From the NCBI RefSeq assembly GCF_963678635.1, contig NC_087064.1, forward strand, positions 74,359,890-74,423,889: 64,000 nucleotides of DNA, given 5' to 3'. The position numbers and the translations under genes are program-made. A model generated the notes under the pieces. The model searched no databases, was not told where the DNA came from, and saw only the letters and a program-made list of their open reading frames with translations. Source of the stretch: Symsagittifera roscoffensis. Its lineage: Eukaryota; Xenacoelomorpha; Acoela; Convolutidae. Positions within the stretch are counted from its first letter, which is position 1. Each line of letters opens with the position of its first letter. Below, one piece after another: positions 40,912 through 52,544 of the stretch.

Positions 40912-41792
40912 AAGGTTTAGGGTGACGGATGCAAAAGGTTGTTAAATGGTTTCTATTTTTCTTAAACTGTTAGTTCTTACGATTTTTTGGTTAGCTTAAC
41001 CTGGGTCTGTTTGTTCAGGGTTGGAGAGAAAAGTATATCGATTCCGAAGAATGATTTTTTACTTTCTCGTGGCTAGTATAAGTTAAGGTGTTAACTTACT
41101 TAATCTTACTTAGGGGTAGTGATTGTGTTCAAGGGTTGGAGAATAGTAAATCGATCCACAAGGTTCAGGTATAATTAGAACGCGAGTAGTTCGTTAGATA
41201 CTATTTTAAACTTACTAAGTCTAAGATTTATCGTGGGTCTGGTAAGAGGGGGGGTCAAGTGAAGGATGAATAACCGAAGTTCTTCACTGTTTATCCTAAT
41301 TTGAATGATTAGTTTTGTTTAAAAATTTCTATTAGTCTTAGGTCTTTAGAAAGGGTTGGGTAGTGAATCGACGTTTGAGGTCGTTAGACACTAATTAAGT
41401 GGGTGGGGGAGAACAAAGTTGTTCTGTTTGATCCAAGGATAAGCCTTGATGATCAAATTTGAAATTTAATTAAGTAGAAAATGATTTAAGATCCAAGGAT
41501 AAGCCTTGATGATCTGGTTTTAAAATTAAGTGAATTTAAGTTTTAATAAAATTTTAAATGTGTGTAAAGGAAAGATTTAGTGTTTTGATGATATTAGTGG
41601 GTTTATGATTGCTGTTATGTTTTAGATGATGGAGCTGGAACAACAGGATGATTTATGATTACTAACCATTTATTGTCATGCTACTAATTTTTATTTTTAT
41701 TTTTCAATAAATATTTTTCAAACATGTTTTGTATATTACTGCAGAGTTTTAGGAAAACGATCTTAGATCTTTTTATCAATCGTTATTGTATA
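40912..41792 (-). other. Element leader with internal repeats and donor-like sites
   Basis: No ORF. On the plus strand a GGGTTGG-led module recurs at about 41018, 41133 and 41353. A 25-bp direct repeat (GATCCAAGGATAAGCC plus TTGATGATC) occurs at 41430-41454 and 41490-41514; each copy can fold (CAAGG/CCTTG). Donor-like GTAAGT or GTAAGA occur on the coding strand at 40975-40980, 41094-41099, 41104-41109 and 41210-41215. These may be packaging structures and splice donors. Confidence 0.55.
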
Positions 41793-42047
41793 TTAATAAT
41801 TTTGTTTAGCGCCTGATGTTTGCAAATGAAAATCTAAATTCATTGCTAGTAGTATTCTAAATATAAAAGTTTGTTCTGGTTTTTGCCTAACTATCATATA
41901 GCTATATGGCAAGTTTCTACTTTGTCGTATGTCGTCTCTGGTTCGAGGTCTTCTTCCAATTCCGGGTAGTTCTGTTATGGTTCGGAATATTGGCTCTGAT
42001 CTATTGAGTCGTAGAGACATTTCGATTAAATTATTGTCGTATAACAT
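41793..42047 (-). CDS. Leader ORF (84 codons)
   Basis: This is the first ATG after the primer-binding site. The product has an Arg-rich middle (GIGRRPRTRDDIRQSR) and a hydrophobic FIFRILLAMNL segment. It could be a real small protein, a spliced leader exon that supplies a start codon to the ATG-less frame near env, or chance. Nothing else supports it. Confidence 0.35.
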   Translation of the reverse strand: MLYDNNLIEMSLRLNRSEPIFRTITELPGIGRRPRTRDDIRQSRNLPYSYMIVRQKPEQTFIFRILLAMNLDFHLQTSGAKQNY

Positions 42048-42115
42048 TTTTTAAATGTTTTTGTCTAATTTCTAATCTATTTTGGTTAATTCTAAGCTAT
42101 TAAGGTCTTGTTCGA

Positions 42116-42132
42116 GACTTATGGTCGCACCA
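42116..42132 (-). other. tRNA primer-binding site
   Basis: Two bases after the 5' LTR the coding strand reads TGGTGCGACCATAAGTC. Starting with TGG, it is complementary to a tRNA 3' end (...GGTCGCACCA). The plus strand just upstream reads GTTCGAGAC, which looks like part of a tRNA T arm. I could not name the tRNA. Confidence 0.75.
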
Positions 42133-42134
42133 GA

Positions 42135-42545
42135 TGAGTTAGGACCGAGTTTGGTTAACTCATAGAGTAATTTCGGATAGGGTACACCGTCTGCTCGTCA
42201 CGCTATCTTATTTTCGGCCGGATAGATTCGTGCAACTTCTTAGTCTAATACCGATCCTAATCTTACTCTTATACTATCTAGTCTCAGGTTGTTTAACTAG
42301 TCTCTGCTAGGCTCAATAGATCTAGGGTATACTGGTTTATTGCGGCTGCTGAAGTGCTCGGGAGAGTCCAACTAATTTCTAAGTTAAATTCAAATCTCTC
42401 TGGTGCTGAAATTACAAGTAACTTCAGCACTTACAAATAAGTGGGTTGTTAGTTAGATGGATCATGATTGGTTAATATTAAATACTTTACATTGGTAAAA
42501 TATCTAAATTATCCAATCATAAAATGTAGTTTAGATCAGGTTCCA
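42135..42545 (-). repeat. LTR (element 5' LTR), 411 bp
   Basis: It appears identical to the other LTR. Promoter, cap site and first polyadenylation signal (AATAAA complement at 42336-42341) for the genomic RNA should lie here. CCAAT-type motifs occur in the first 100 bases of the coding orientation. Confidence 0.95.
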
Positions 42546-42549
42546 ATTC
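42546..42549. other. Target-site duplication ATTC, right copy
   Basis: It matches 23655-23658 on the other side of the provirus. Confidence 0.85.
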
Positions 42550-45390
42550 CGAGAAAAACGCAAATAAGTTTGCAAGTTCTGATTCAAAATGTGATCGCTG
42601 CATAATTTAAATAGTTCAACCGAACAGAAAATACACCCAATTCAGCCCATGGTAAGTGTTACTACCAACTTGGAAAAGAACTAATTAGTTTAGATCCGCA
42701 TATTTAAGTTGTCTTCGGGCTTCTATGAAATTACTGCCGCAAAATTGAACCTTCTTTGGAATGATGACGGGGTCATAGCCCGGAAACAGGCAGGTCTTTT
42801 GTGATGAAAAATAAAAAACTGCGTTCCGTTTGCATGAATGTAAATCAGTCTGCTTACCGTTTGTTTCTGTTGCTCAAAACTGTTTTTCAGTAGAATTTTT
42901 TCATAACAGTAGTTTGAAAAATAATTGAGCCGTGTCAAGTTTTTTTTCTGCACTCACGTTTTGAGTTTTTTCTGTAAATATCGAAGAACAGGAACTTGAG
43001 TAAGAACAAGTAACAGTGTAAATTGGAAATCAAGGAAAAAGCGTTTTTTCTGAGAGTGCTGCTTCTGTTTTTCAAAGCATTTTGGAGTTCAAGTCACGCG
43101 TATTCCTTAAACTAAATTGATTTTTTATTGACGTCAGAAATTGAAAAAATTCTATGCACAAACCTCAACAAGAAAGAAAGTTTATTCGATAACAAAATAG
43201 CTATAATTCGAATCAATTAACATTGGTTTCTGTTTGATGTCTGATTATCAATGATGAGAATTTTCGTCCTTTTGCCGCCAGACAAATGAGGAATCGCAAT
43301 TTTTATACAAACTTTTCCACAAAATCCTTCAAAATTTTCTAGTCTAATTTAATTAGTCGGTTGTCGGCCACGAAGTCTGAAGAAGTTTTTTTGAGTTCGT
43401 TGCAATCAGAAAATAATTTTGAAAAATTATTTGAGAGAAGGGGAATTTATATCTCAGTGTGTTCAACTTCCTGCGTTTGGCTATGAATCCATCTTACGTG
43501 AGATTGATTTAATCCTTCCGTTCATAAATGTCAATCAGTGCTGTCAATTTTTACGATTCATCAAAACACAGTCGATATTAAAAACAGGAAATATAAATTC
43601 TGGTTTAATTTCGTGTAATTTCGGTTGGGTTCCATAAACGCAAATAGCCTGCGAAACGAAATAATGAAAAATGTAGAGAAAAATTGCGGGTGGGAGCAGG
43701 GCAAAAAACAGTAGGGATTAGAATAGGGAAGTTATTATAATACTAAACTAAAGGCATGACAGTTTATAGTCATAACAAAACATTTATAATAGCCCCACGT
43801 GCACCGCCGTAGTCACCGTAGGCAAATTTACCCCCTGCCCCTTTAATTAGACGACAGGCCACCAAGTCTAATCGCATCAAAGGAAATACAAATTGGGAAT
43901 GAAAACGGGCGGATTAAAGCACAAAAACTAATTCCGAATTTGCATAACTCGAACACCACCATATTTTTTAGACTTTCGCTTGCGATTGGTCGACTCAAAT
44001 TAAACCAGAGAATCTTGTAGACCCCAGAATTTTTTTCGAAAAAGAAACCTGAAAAAAAATTATCTAAATTCTTATCTCTGCAAGTTTTGAATAAGCGGAC
44101 GTAAAAAAAACAGAACTTACCCTTCGGCACAAAAAGCAATTGGAACTAGCATGCAAATATATAAGACATTTTAAATTACTTTTTGGTCGCATGTGTTGTA
44201 TGAAAAATGACGTATAAAAGGTTGAGATGACTAGAATATTAATTTTGAGTTGCCAAAAAGATTGAAGCGATGCAGAAGTTGCAAAGCCGCATCCAAAAAA
44301 TAGCTTTAAAAAGGATTAAAAATCTCATCAATTCTTGTATCCGTCTGATCTGAAAGTCAGGATCGAGTGAAATTAATTCGTAAGTCGGCATCAGAAATTG
44401 AAATCTAGGAATCGCAACTGCTGCTACAAAGTTCAAGGAGTTCAAATATATTCAAAATAAATTTTTATAAAACCTTCTTAATTTATAAATACCAAGTTAG
44501 TTATACTAAATGATTTATCAAAAAACACGTTGACCCATTTGTGCCAAAAATGGAAACAAATTGGGGAATGTTTTAATCAAATTCACTTAAATTTTACAAA
44601 AAAAAACGAGCAAAATGAACCAAAATGTCAACTTTCTAGATCAATTTCATTCAAGAAGTAGAAAAAACTGAAAGGCTAAATATATCCTAGAGCAAGTAAG
44701 ATCCTCACAACGGCAACTTGAAAGCTAATAAGAAAAGAATTGTCACCTGATTTTCAGTTTTCGACGTCTTCGGTCATTGAGGTCAAGTTAAAAAAAGAAC
44801 CCCTCTGTTAGTTTGCTTCTGAATACCTGAAAGCGTATTATAATGTCATTTTAACTTGAGAATAATCCCACGTAGGTATGCTAATTTTGATAATTTAGTA
44901 ACAAGTGGGATGGTCTTAAAAAAGAGATTAAAAACTAGTACCTAATTGTCAATTCACTTTTTCTGTGTTTTCGACAGAGTTATTGCTCAAAACACGTAGA
45001 AATAAAATAGAAGCTAATACTGTTATTTTTTGACATTTTTCTCTTCACTAATCATCTCATTTTAAACGTTTTTATACCTCATATTTACACTCAAACACTT
45101 TTCCGATAAGTCACTTCATGCTGTGTAACGTATGCTCTTCATTTTAAGACAAAATTTCTAAAACTGCCGTAAAATTAAGACAAAAATTACTACTTCAGGT
45201 AAAACTAAACTTTTGAAAAAAATGTGGAAAATAAAAAAAATTAATTCTTTGCCTTGTTTCTGAAAATCTGCTCCATATAATTTTTGGCCTCAATTAAAAA
45301 ACTGTTCAAAAAGCTCGCCGAAAATTTTCCCTCAAACCAACCCATTTAGTAGTTAGTGTGTTTGAATGACAAGTAGTTTTATTGGTAATT
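42550..45390. other. AT-rich non-coding DNA
   Basis: I see no supportable gene or RNA. A few ORFs of 70-100 codons occur on both strands but lack recognisable motifs or consistent splice context. Confidence 0.5.
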
Positions 45391-45392
45391 AG

Positions 45393-48300
45393 GAGGATGA
45401 AGGTTTTTTGATAGGTAAAATAGAGGGCTTTTTCAGTAAAATCTATGTCGTTTTGTCGTGTTCAAAAAAAAACTTCGCTGTTTTATTTTCATCAAACAAG
45501 AAAATTCGCTGTTTTATTTTCTGACCATTTTTTTCAAGCGGTTTATTATTTTAATAAGGTACGTTAACCCACATTCATCTGGCTCAGAAATCAATTCAAA
45601 GCGCATTTGAACAACTTATTTAACACTGTTGGGTTACTAAATAGTTTTGCATCTTGAATTGCTAGCTGGGGCATTTTTCTGAAACAGAAACGAAAAGTTT
45701 TCAATGAAAAAAATCAAAAAAACCATCTCAGTCACGTTAAAGGAAAGAATAAAAAGTCTCAAAGCGTCGCTATCATTCGAAATGTCGTGTCATGTTATTA
45801 TCAATTTTGTCATCTTTTTGTCATCATCTGTCTATTTTAGTGTAAAATTGGATAAAATATGAACAAAAATGTAAATTGTAAATTAGAAAACAATCTTTCG
45901 TTTTCACTGCAACAAAATTCAACTTTTGCACCTCAAATGGTACTATTGTTTTTCAGAAACTGCGCTACTGTCTAACGAAAGTTTACTTCGGATTCTATCA
46001 AACAAACTATAGACGTGAAAATTACGTCTGCTGAACTTGCTGCATGTAATGAGCTTAGCCCTATCCACAACTCGGATGAGCCACCTCCATATATAGCTAA
46101 TTCGTCCAATTTCGTTACATAAACTGAAAATGAAATCTTAGAAAAGAGAAACCCATTTTTTTCTAAAGGGCATCTTACAAATGGTGACCGAGAAGAGATA
46201 TTTTATGCATATAGCAATGAATTGAAAAAGTTCACGCGTATGAGCTACGCACAGACTTCAATTTGTGGACTCGATAGTGTTATTTCTTATATCTTTACGA
46301 ATAAAAAGGATTGTGACTACTCAATAGCAGACGGCACTTTGCCAAAAATTTGCTAAAAGCACCAATAAGACGATGAAATATTAAAAATTCAAAATTTTGT
46401 TTTACAAAAAAAGCGTGATAATCATAATCCTTATCAGCAATTTGCCAGGCGGAAAAATGATGAAATACCAAAAATGAAGGTAGCTGTTGAAAACTAGTAG
46501 ACTGAAGGTTTTCTGATAGATAAAATTGAGGGCTTGTTCATTAAAATTTATATTGTTTTGTCGTGTTCGGAAAAACAAAAGAAATCATTGTTTTATTTTC
46601 GTCTTTATAAAGCTTCTCTCACCAATTTTTGGTAAAAGTTGTATATTAAATTAATAAGTTCGTTAACACGCATTCATCTGGGTCAGAAGTCTTTTCAAAG
46701 TGCATATGGACGGCTTACTTCACAGACTGATGCTTTACTAAAAAAACTTTGCATCTTGAATTTCTAGCTGGGGTCAGTTTTCCAAAACAGGAACAAAAAA
46801 TTTTCAATAAAAAGTTCAATAAAACGATTTTAGTCACTTTAGGAGAAAGAATGAAAATACTCAAAGCCACGCTACCATTCGAGATGTCGTGTCATTTTGT
46901 GGTCAATTTTGTCATCATCTGTCTTTTTGTTGCAATCATTGATAAAATATAAACGAAATAGTAAAATGTAAAAGTAGGCAACAATTTTTCGCTTTCACTG
47001 CAACAAAATTCAAGCTTTCCACCTCAAAGATGTATTTGTTTTTCGGAGTCTGCGCTACTGTCTAACAAAAAATGTATTTCGGATTCTGTCAAGCAAACTA
47101 TAAACGTGAAAATAACGTCTGCTGATCATGTTGCGTGTAATGAGCTTAGCCCTATCCACAACCTAGATGAGCCACCTCCATTTATAGCTAATTTCTATCA
47201 ATTTCGTTACAACAACGGATGTCGAGATGTCTTGTCATTTTATGGCCTTTCTTTGTCATCATCTGTCTATTTTGTGGAACCAACGATAAAAAATAAACGA
47301 AACTGTAAATTGTAAAAGTAGGCAACAATCTTTCGCTTTCACTCCAACAAAATTCAAGCTTTCCACCACAAAGATGTGTTTGTTTTTCAGAATCTGCGTG
47401 TCTGTCTAACAAAAAATGTACTTCGGATTCTGTCAAGCAAACTATAAACGTGAAAATAACGTCTGCTTATCATGTTGCGTGTAATGAGCTTAGCCCTATC
47501 CACAACCCAGATGAGCCACCTCCATTTATAGCTACTTTCTATCAATTTCGTTACAACAACGGATAACTGAAATCCTAGAAACGAGAAACCAATTTTTTCT
47601 AAAGGGATTTTCTCAAATGACGATTGAGAATTGATATCTTATGCATATAGCAACCAATTAAAAAAGATCACACATGAGAGCAGGGCTTAGACTTCAGTTT
47701 GTGGACCCGATAGTTTTATTTCTAATATTTCAACGGTTAAAAACAATTTTGAGGGTTCAATAGTATACGGCATTTTGTCAACCAATAAAACTATGAAAAA
47801 TTGAAAAATTCAGAATCTTGTTTTACAAATAAAGCGTGATAACAATCATCCTCATTCGCACTTTGCCAGGCGGAAGCATGATGAAATACTAAAAATGAAG
47901 GTAGTTGTTGGTAATTAGTAGAATGAAGGTTTTCTGATAGATAATATGGAGGGCTTGTTCAGTAAATTTTATATTTTTCGTCGTGTTCGGAAAAACATAA
48001 AGAAATCATTGTTTTATTATTGTTTTTATCAAAGCTCCTCCCACCAATTTTCGGAAAAATGTTGTATGTTATTTTAATAAGGTGCGTTAACACGCATTCA
48101 TCTGGCTCAGAAATCAATTCAAAGCGCATTTGAACAACTTATTTAACACTGTTGGGTTACTAAATAGTTTTGCCTCAGAAACCTTTTCAAAGCAAATTTG
48201 GACGGCTTACTTCACAGACTGTTGCGTGACTAAAAAACTTTGCATCTTGAATTGCTCGCTGGGGACAGCTTCCGAAACAGGAACAAAAATTTTTCAATAA

Positions 48301-50545
48301 AAAATTCAATAATACGATGTCAGTCGCATAAGAAGAAAGAATGAAGAATCTCAAAGTCACGCTATCGTTCGAGATGTCTTGTCATTTTTTGGCCATTTTT
48401 GTTGTCATCTGTCTATTTTTTGTTACCAACGATAAATTTTTTTTTATTGTTTTGTCGTGTTCGGAAAAACAAAAGAAATCATTGTATTATTTTCATCTTT
48501 ATCAAAGCATCTCTCACCAATTTCCGGTAAAAAGTTGTATATTAATTTAATAAGGTACGTTAACACGCATTCATCTGGGTCAGAAGTCTTTTCAAAGTGC
48601 ATTTGGACGGCTTATTTTACAGACTGTTGCGTTACTAAAAAACTTTGCATCATCTTGAATTGCTAGCTGGGGACAGTTTTCCGAAACAGGAACAAAAAAT
48701 TTTCAATAAAATGTTCAATAAAACGATGTTAGTCACTTTAGGAGAAAGATTGAAAAATATCAAAGCCACGCTATTATTCGAGATGTCGTGTCATTTTGTG
48801 GTCAATTTTGTCATCATCTGTCTTTTTGTTGCAACCATTGATAAAAAAAAACGAAATTGTAAAATGTAAAAGTAGGCAACAATCTTTCGCTTTCACTGCA
48901 ATAAAGGTCAAGCTTTCCATCTCAAAGATACTATTGTTTTTCGGAGTCTGCGTTACTGTCTAACGAAAAATGTACTTCGGATTCTGTCAAGCAAACTATA
49001 AACGTGATAATAACGTCTGCTGATCATGTTGCGTGTAATGAGCTTAGCCCTTTCACAACCCAGATGAGCCACCTCCATTTATAGCTAAGTTCTATCAATT
49101 TCGCTTAAAAAAACGGATAACTGAAATGCTAGAAACGAGAAACAAATTTTTTCTAAAGGCAATTTTTCAAATGACGATAGAGAATTGATATCTTATGCAT
49201 ATAGCAGACAATTAAGAAAGTTCACACATGAGAGCAGTGATTAGACTTCAGTTTGTGGAACTGATAGTGTTATTTCTAATATTTTAACGGTTAAAAAGGA
49301 TTTTGAGGGTTCAATAGCATATGGCATTTTGTCAACCAAAAAAACTATGAAAAATTGAAAAACTCAGAGTCTTGTTTTACATTTAAAGCGTGATAACAAT
49401 CATTCTCATTCGCACTTTGCCAGGCTGAAACATAATGAAACACCAAAAATGAAGGTAGTTGATGGTAATTATTAGAGTGAAGGTTTTCTGATAGATAATA
49501 TGGAAAGCTTGTTTAGTAAATTTTATATTGTTTCGTCTTGTTTTTTTTTGTTTTTATCAATGCTTCTCTCACCAATTTTCGGAAAAATGTTGTAGGTTAT
49601 TTTAATAAGGTACGTTAACCCGCATTCATCTGGCTCAGAAACATTTTCAAAGCACTTTTGGACGGCTTACTTCACAGACTGTTGCGTGACTAAAAAACTT
49701 TGCATCTTGAATTGCTCGCTGGGGACAGTTTCCGAAACAGTTCACGAAAAAGTTTCAATTAAAAATTCACTAAAAAAGGATGTCAGTCACATAAGGAGAA
49801 AGAATGGAAAATCTCAAAGCCACGCTATCATTCGAGATGTCTTGTCATTTTGTGGCCTTTTTTTGTCATCATCTGTCTATTTTGTGTAACCAACTATAAA
49901 AAATAAACGAAACTGTAAATTGTTAAAGTAGGCAAAAATCTTTCGCTTTCACTCCAACAAAATTCAAGCTTTCCCGCTCAAAGATGTGTTTGTTTTTCAG
50001 AATCTGCGTTACTGTCTAACAGAAGTGTACTTCGGATTCTATCAAGCAAACTATAGACGTGAAAATTACGTCTGCTGATTTCGTTGCGTGTAATGAGCTT
50101 AGCCCTATCCACAAACCTATCCACCTCCATTTATAGCTAAGTTCATCCAATTTCAATACAAAAACGGAAAAATGAAATCCTAGAAACGAGAAACCCATTT
50201 TTTTCTAAAGGGAATCTTACAAATGGTGATCGAGAAGTGATATTGTATGCATATAGCAATGAATTGAAAAAGTTCACGCGTATGAGCTAGGCACAGATTT
50301 CAATTTCTGGACACAATTGTGTTATTTCTTGTATTTTACGGATAAAAAGGATTTCGACGATTCAATGGCACACGGCAATTTGTCAAAAAATGGCTAGAGG
50401 CACCAATAAGACTATGAAAAATTAAAACTTTAGAATCTTGTTTTACAATTAAAGCGTGATAATTATCATCCTTCTCCGCAATTTGCCTGGTGGAAACACA
50501 ATGAAATTGTGAAACACAATGAAAACTTTTTCGTAAATTGAACAC
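45393..50545 (+). repeat. Degenerate tandem array, about 1.0-1.5-kb units
   Basis: The block GAAGGTTTTCTGATAGATAA recurs at about 45395, 46501, 47931 and 49477. CATTCATCTGG(C/G)TCAG recurs at 45572, 46671, 48092, 48569 and 49622. AATGAGCTTAGCCCTATCCA recurs at 46048, 47139, 47483, 49037 and 50092. Unit lengths differ because of internal deletions and partial duplications. The units share a decayed coding segment (next entry). Confidence 0.85.
45979..46497 (+). pseudogene. Decayed coding segment of the array unit (best copy)
   Basis: One frame gives 173 codons with in-frame TAA at 46120, 46354 and 46366 and a final TAG at 46495. Between stops the peptide is protein-like: VKITSAELAACNELSPIHNS, NGDREEIFYAYSNELKKF, CGLDSVISYIF. 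The ELSPIH, DEPPP and AYSNELKKF parts recur in other units with partial frame shifts. A 3' splice-like TTTTTCAG lies just upstream in each unit. It looks like an exon or small gene that was tandemly duplicated and then decayed. I do not recognise the protein. Confidence 0.5.
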
Positions 50546-51689
50546 TGACAAAAATCTATTGAATCAGTTTAAAAATCAGCTAATTAATTGATTAAAAAAC
50601 TGGGTTGTTGGGTGAATTTTAAATTAAAGATGTTTTTTTAAAGCATTGGTTAAAGATCTTACAAGGCAAAACAATTATGCATAAAAATCTCAGAAAAGAA
50701 CATCAAAAATTGATAACTAAGTGCTGCTTGGGTCACAAAGTCATCTTTCGTTTTTGATGTTCAATCCTACATTGGTATAATTAGTTGGTCTCCATTAGTT
50801 GGTCTCTATAATTAGATCGATATACATACTTTAAGCAAAAAAACGTTTGTTTTTCAAAAAAAATTGATCATTGTTTAGTCATCATGATCAGCTACCAGTT
50901 TTAGTTGCTTCACTAATTAAAATTCTAATGAACATGGCTCCGCGAACATGCGAACTTGGCTCCCTAATACGGATCCGATTGATATTTGTACCACTCCTGG
51001 TTATCCCACAACCACCAGTATAATAGTCAATCCAAAAAGGCAAAAAAGACGGGGCTGGGCGAATTTTTTGCGGAAAGGGATTAATTTTATAAATCAAAGA
51101 AAACCGATTGACTTCAACAATAAAACTATCAATAGTTGAGAGACATAAAAAGTTTTCAGTCCATACGTAATCTAAAGACCACCTGCTTTGATGGTTGCAA
51201 CTTTAAGTGCTGATAAGTTGAATGAATTTTTCTCAAGTTTTGATAAATCATTGGTTTTTTTTCTAACTTCTAAACTGATCAAAATTCGAAGTCGGAACAA
51301 TTTCCGATAGCTGAGCGTTTAATGCTGCGACTGAACTAAATTTTTTCAACAATTGTTAGTAATTTAGAAAACAGACAGTTGTGTGGTCTTTTTTTAAACA
51401 CTGAAATGATAAACTTCTTCAAAAATACATGTCGTCAGTTCATAATGATTGTATACTAAAACCATTTTTCAACTTCATGTAAAATTGCAAAAGTAATTTT
51501 TCTTCACGAGTCTAATCATCAGGACAATCCCAAAAGTTACCGACCTACTAATCAACTTGATAAACAGTTTCAATCAAAACTTAAACAGTCTCAGAAAAAG
51601 TCATTAAAAAGTGGCCAGTTTGATTTATCATCGTAACATGTAATTAGTGAAGTTTTTGTTTTTCCGCGAAAACCTTTCAGTTGCTCAAG
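50546..51689. other. Non-coding DNA
   Basis: AT-rich. A less AT-rich patch at 50930-51060 is open on the plus strand (about 60 codons with a Lys/Arg-rich QKRRGWANFLRKG). It has no supporting splice pattern or recognised motif, so I leave it uncalled. Confidence 0.4.
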
Positions 51690-52150
51690 CTATTTTTGAA
51701 TAACAGAACTTCTATGAGAAGTAAAGGACAGACAAATCTATGACTTGGCTCTAAAAAAAGGTTGTAATTTGTTGAGCTGGTTGACAGCAAAACTGAAAAA
51801 CGTTATATTGATAACTGTGTGCCACAGGGATCAGTTTTAGGATCAACTCTTTTTTGACTAAAAAAATAATTGAAAAAAAAATATTACGCAACAATCCCAA
51901 TCGCTTTTTTATTGCATTATTTGTTCTTCAATCAAAAACAATGTGACCAAATATTAGAAAGTGAAGAGCAAATTATAGATGATTACAAAACAGTGGTTGA
52001 TTGGTGTGCTCAGAATAAAATAATGATCATCTCCCTGAAACCAAAATTGGTGCAATTTGGTAAAAAAGATTTTAGGTGAAAGTTCTGTTGCCCATGGAAG
52101 TGACCCAGTAAAATATACTGACTGCTTCAATTTTCTTTGATATTCAATGG
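51690..52150 (+). pseudogene. LINE reverse transcriptase fragment (plus strand)
   Basis: Broken frames give NCVPQGSVLGSTLF, the conserved VPQGSxLGPxLF block of non-LTR RTs. About 60 codons later comes DYKTVVDWCAQNK with a following KLVQFGKK, which matches the DLxxxxxWxxxNKLxLNxxKT-x-x-xFG region. A VKYTDCFNFL-like continuation is out of frame. Stops and frameshifts show decay. Confidence 0.65.
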
Positions 52151-52358
52151 ACAAATTATGTATCCAGCCCAATTTGTTTTTCAACAAAAAACCGGGTATA
52201 AGTTCTTAAACCATATGCAGCACCAATGATCTCATAAGTTGTAATTTTGTAGGATCGTTGTCACGAATAGTGTTTTTCAAAGAAATTTTTATTCGTATTA
52301 CCGACCTTTTTTTGATCAACACGAAGTTGATACTGTGTTGAGCTTGTCCTTAATCAGG

Positions 52359-52544
52359 TTAATAAAAAATGGTTTCACCAACTGTAAAACCAACTCCCAA
52401 ATTGTTTGTTAGATGTTGACTAAAAATATCATCGTTTACACGGTCAAAGACCAGTTTAATTGTCGGTAAAACTAGAATGCTTAAAAACTGGTTTATGCTG
52501 CTTCTGTTAACAAACTTGTAATGGAATATTAAGCATAAAATCAT
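52359..52544 (-). pseudogene. LINE reverse transcriptase fragment (minus strand)
   Basis: A 61-codon open frame contains LVFDRVNDDIFSQHL, which resembles the FDxVNHDIL block just upstream of the VPQGS block in non-LTR RTs. It points opposite to the neighbouring LINE fragment. Confidence 0.5.

Larger units (their letters stand above)
23659..42545 (-). mobile_element. Giant env-bearing Ty3/Gypsy-type LTR provirus (18,887 bp)
   Basis: Two direct 411-bp repeats (23659-24069 and 42135-42545) begin TG and end CA, and no difference was seen by eye. They are flanked by ATTC on both sides (23655-23658 and 42546-42549). All large ORFs lie on the minus strand, so the element's 5' LTR is at 42135-42545. 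The coding order is gag, protease, RT, RNase H, integrase, then env and extra ORFs. Integrase after RNase H and a GPY-type C-terminal module are features of Ty3/Gypsy. At 18.9 kb it is far larger than the usual 5-10 kb because of long gag, leader and accessory regions. Identical LTRs imply a recent insertion. Three in-frame stops interrupt otherwise continuous frames. Confidence 0.95.

Noticed and set aside
50930-51139. A possible exon (Lys/Arg-rich 63-codon ORF, higher GC)
   Set aside because: No consistent acceptor-donor pair, no phase link to neighbours and no recognised domain.
51690-52544. Twin-priming 5' inversion of one LINE
   Set aside because: The inverted piece lies on the wrong side of the forward piece for that mechanism.
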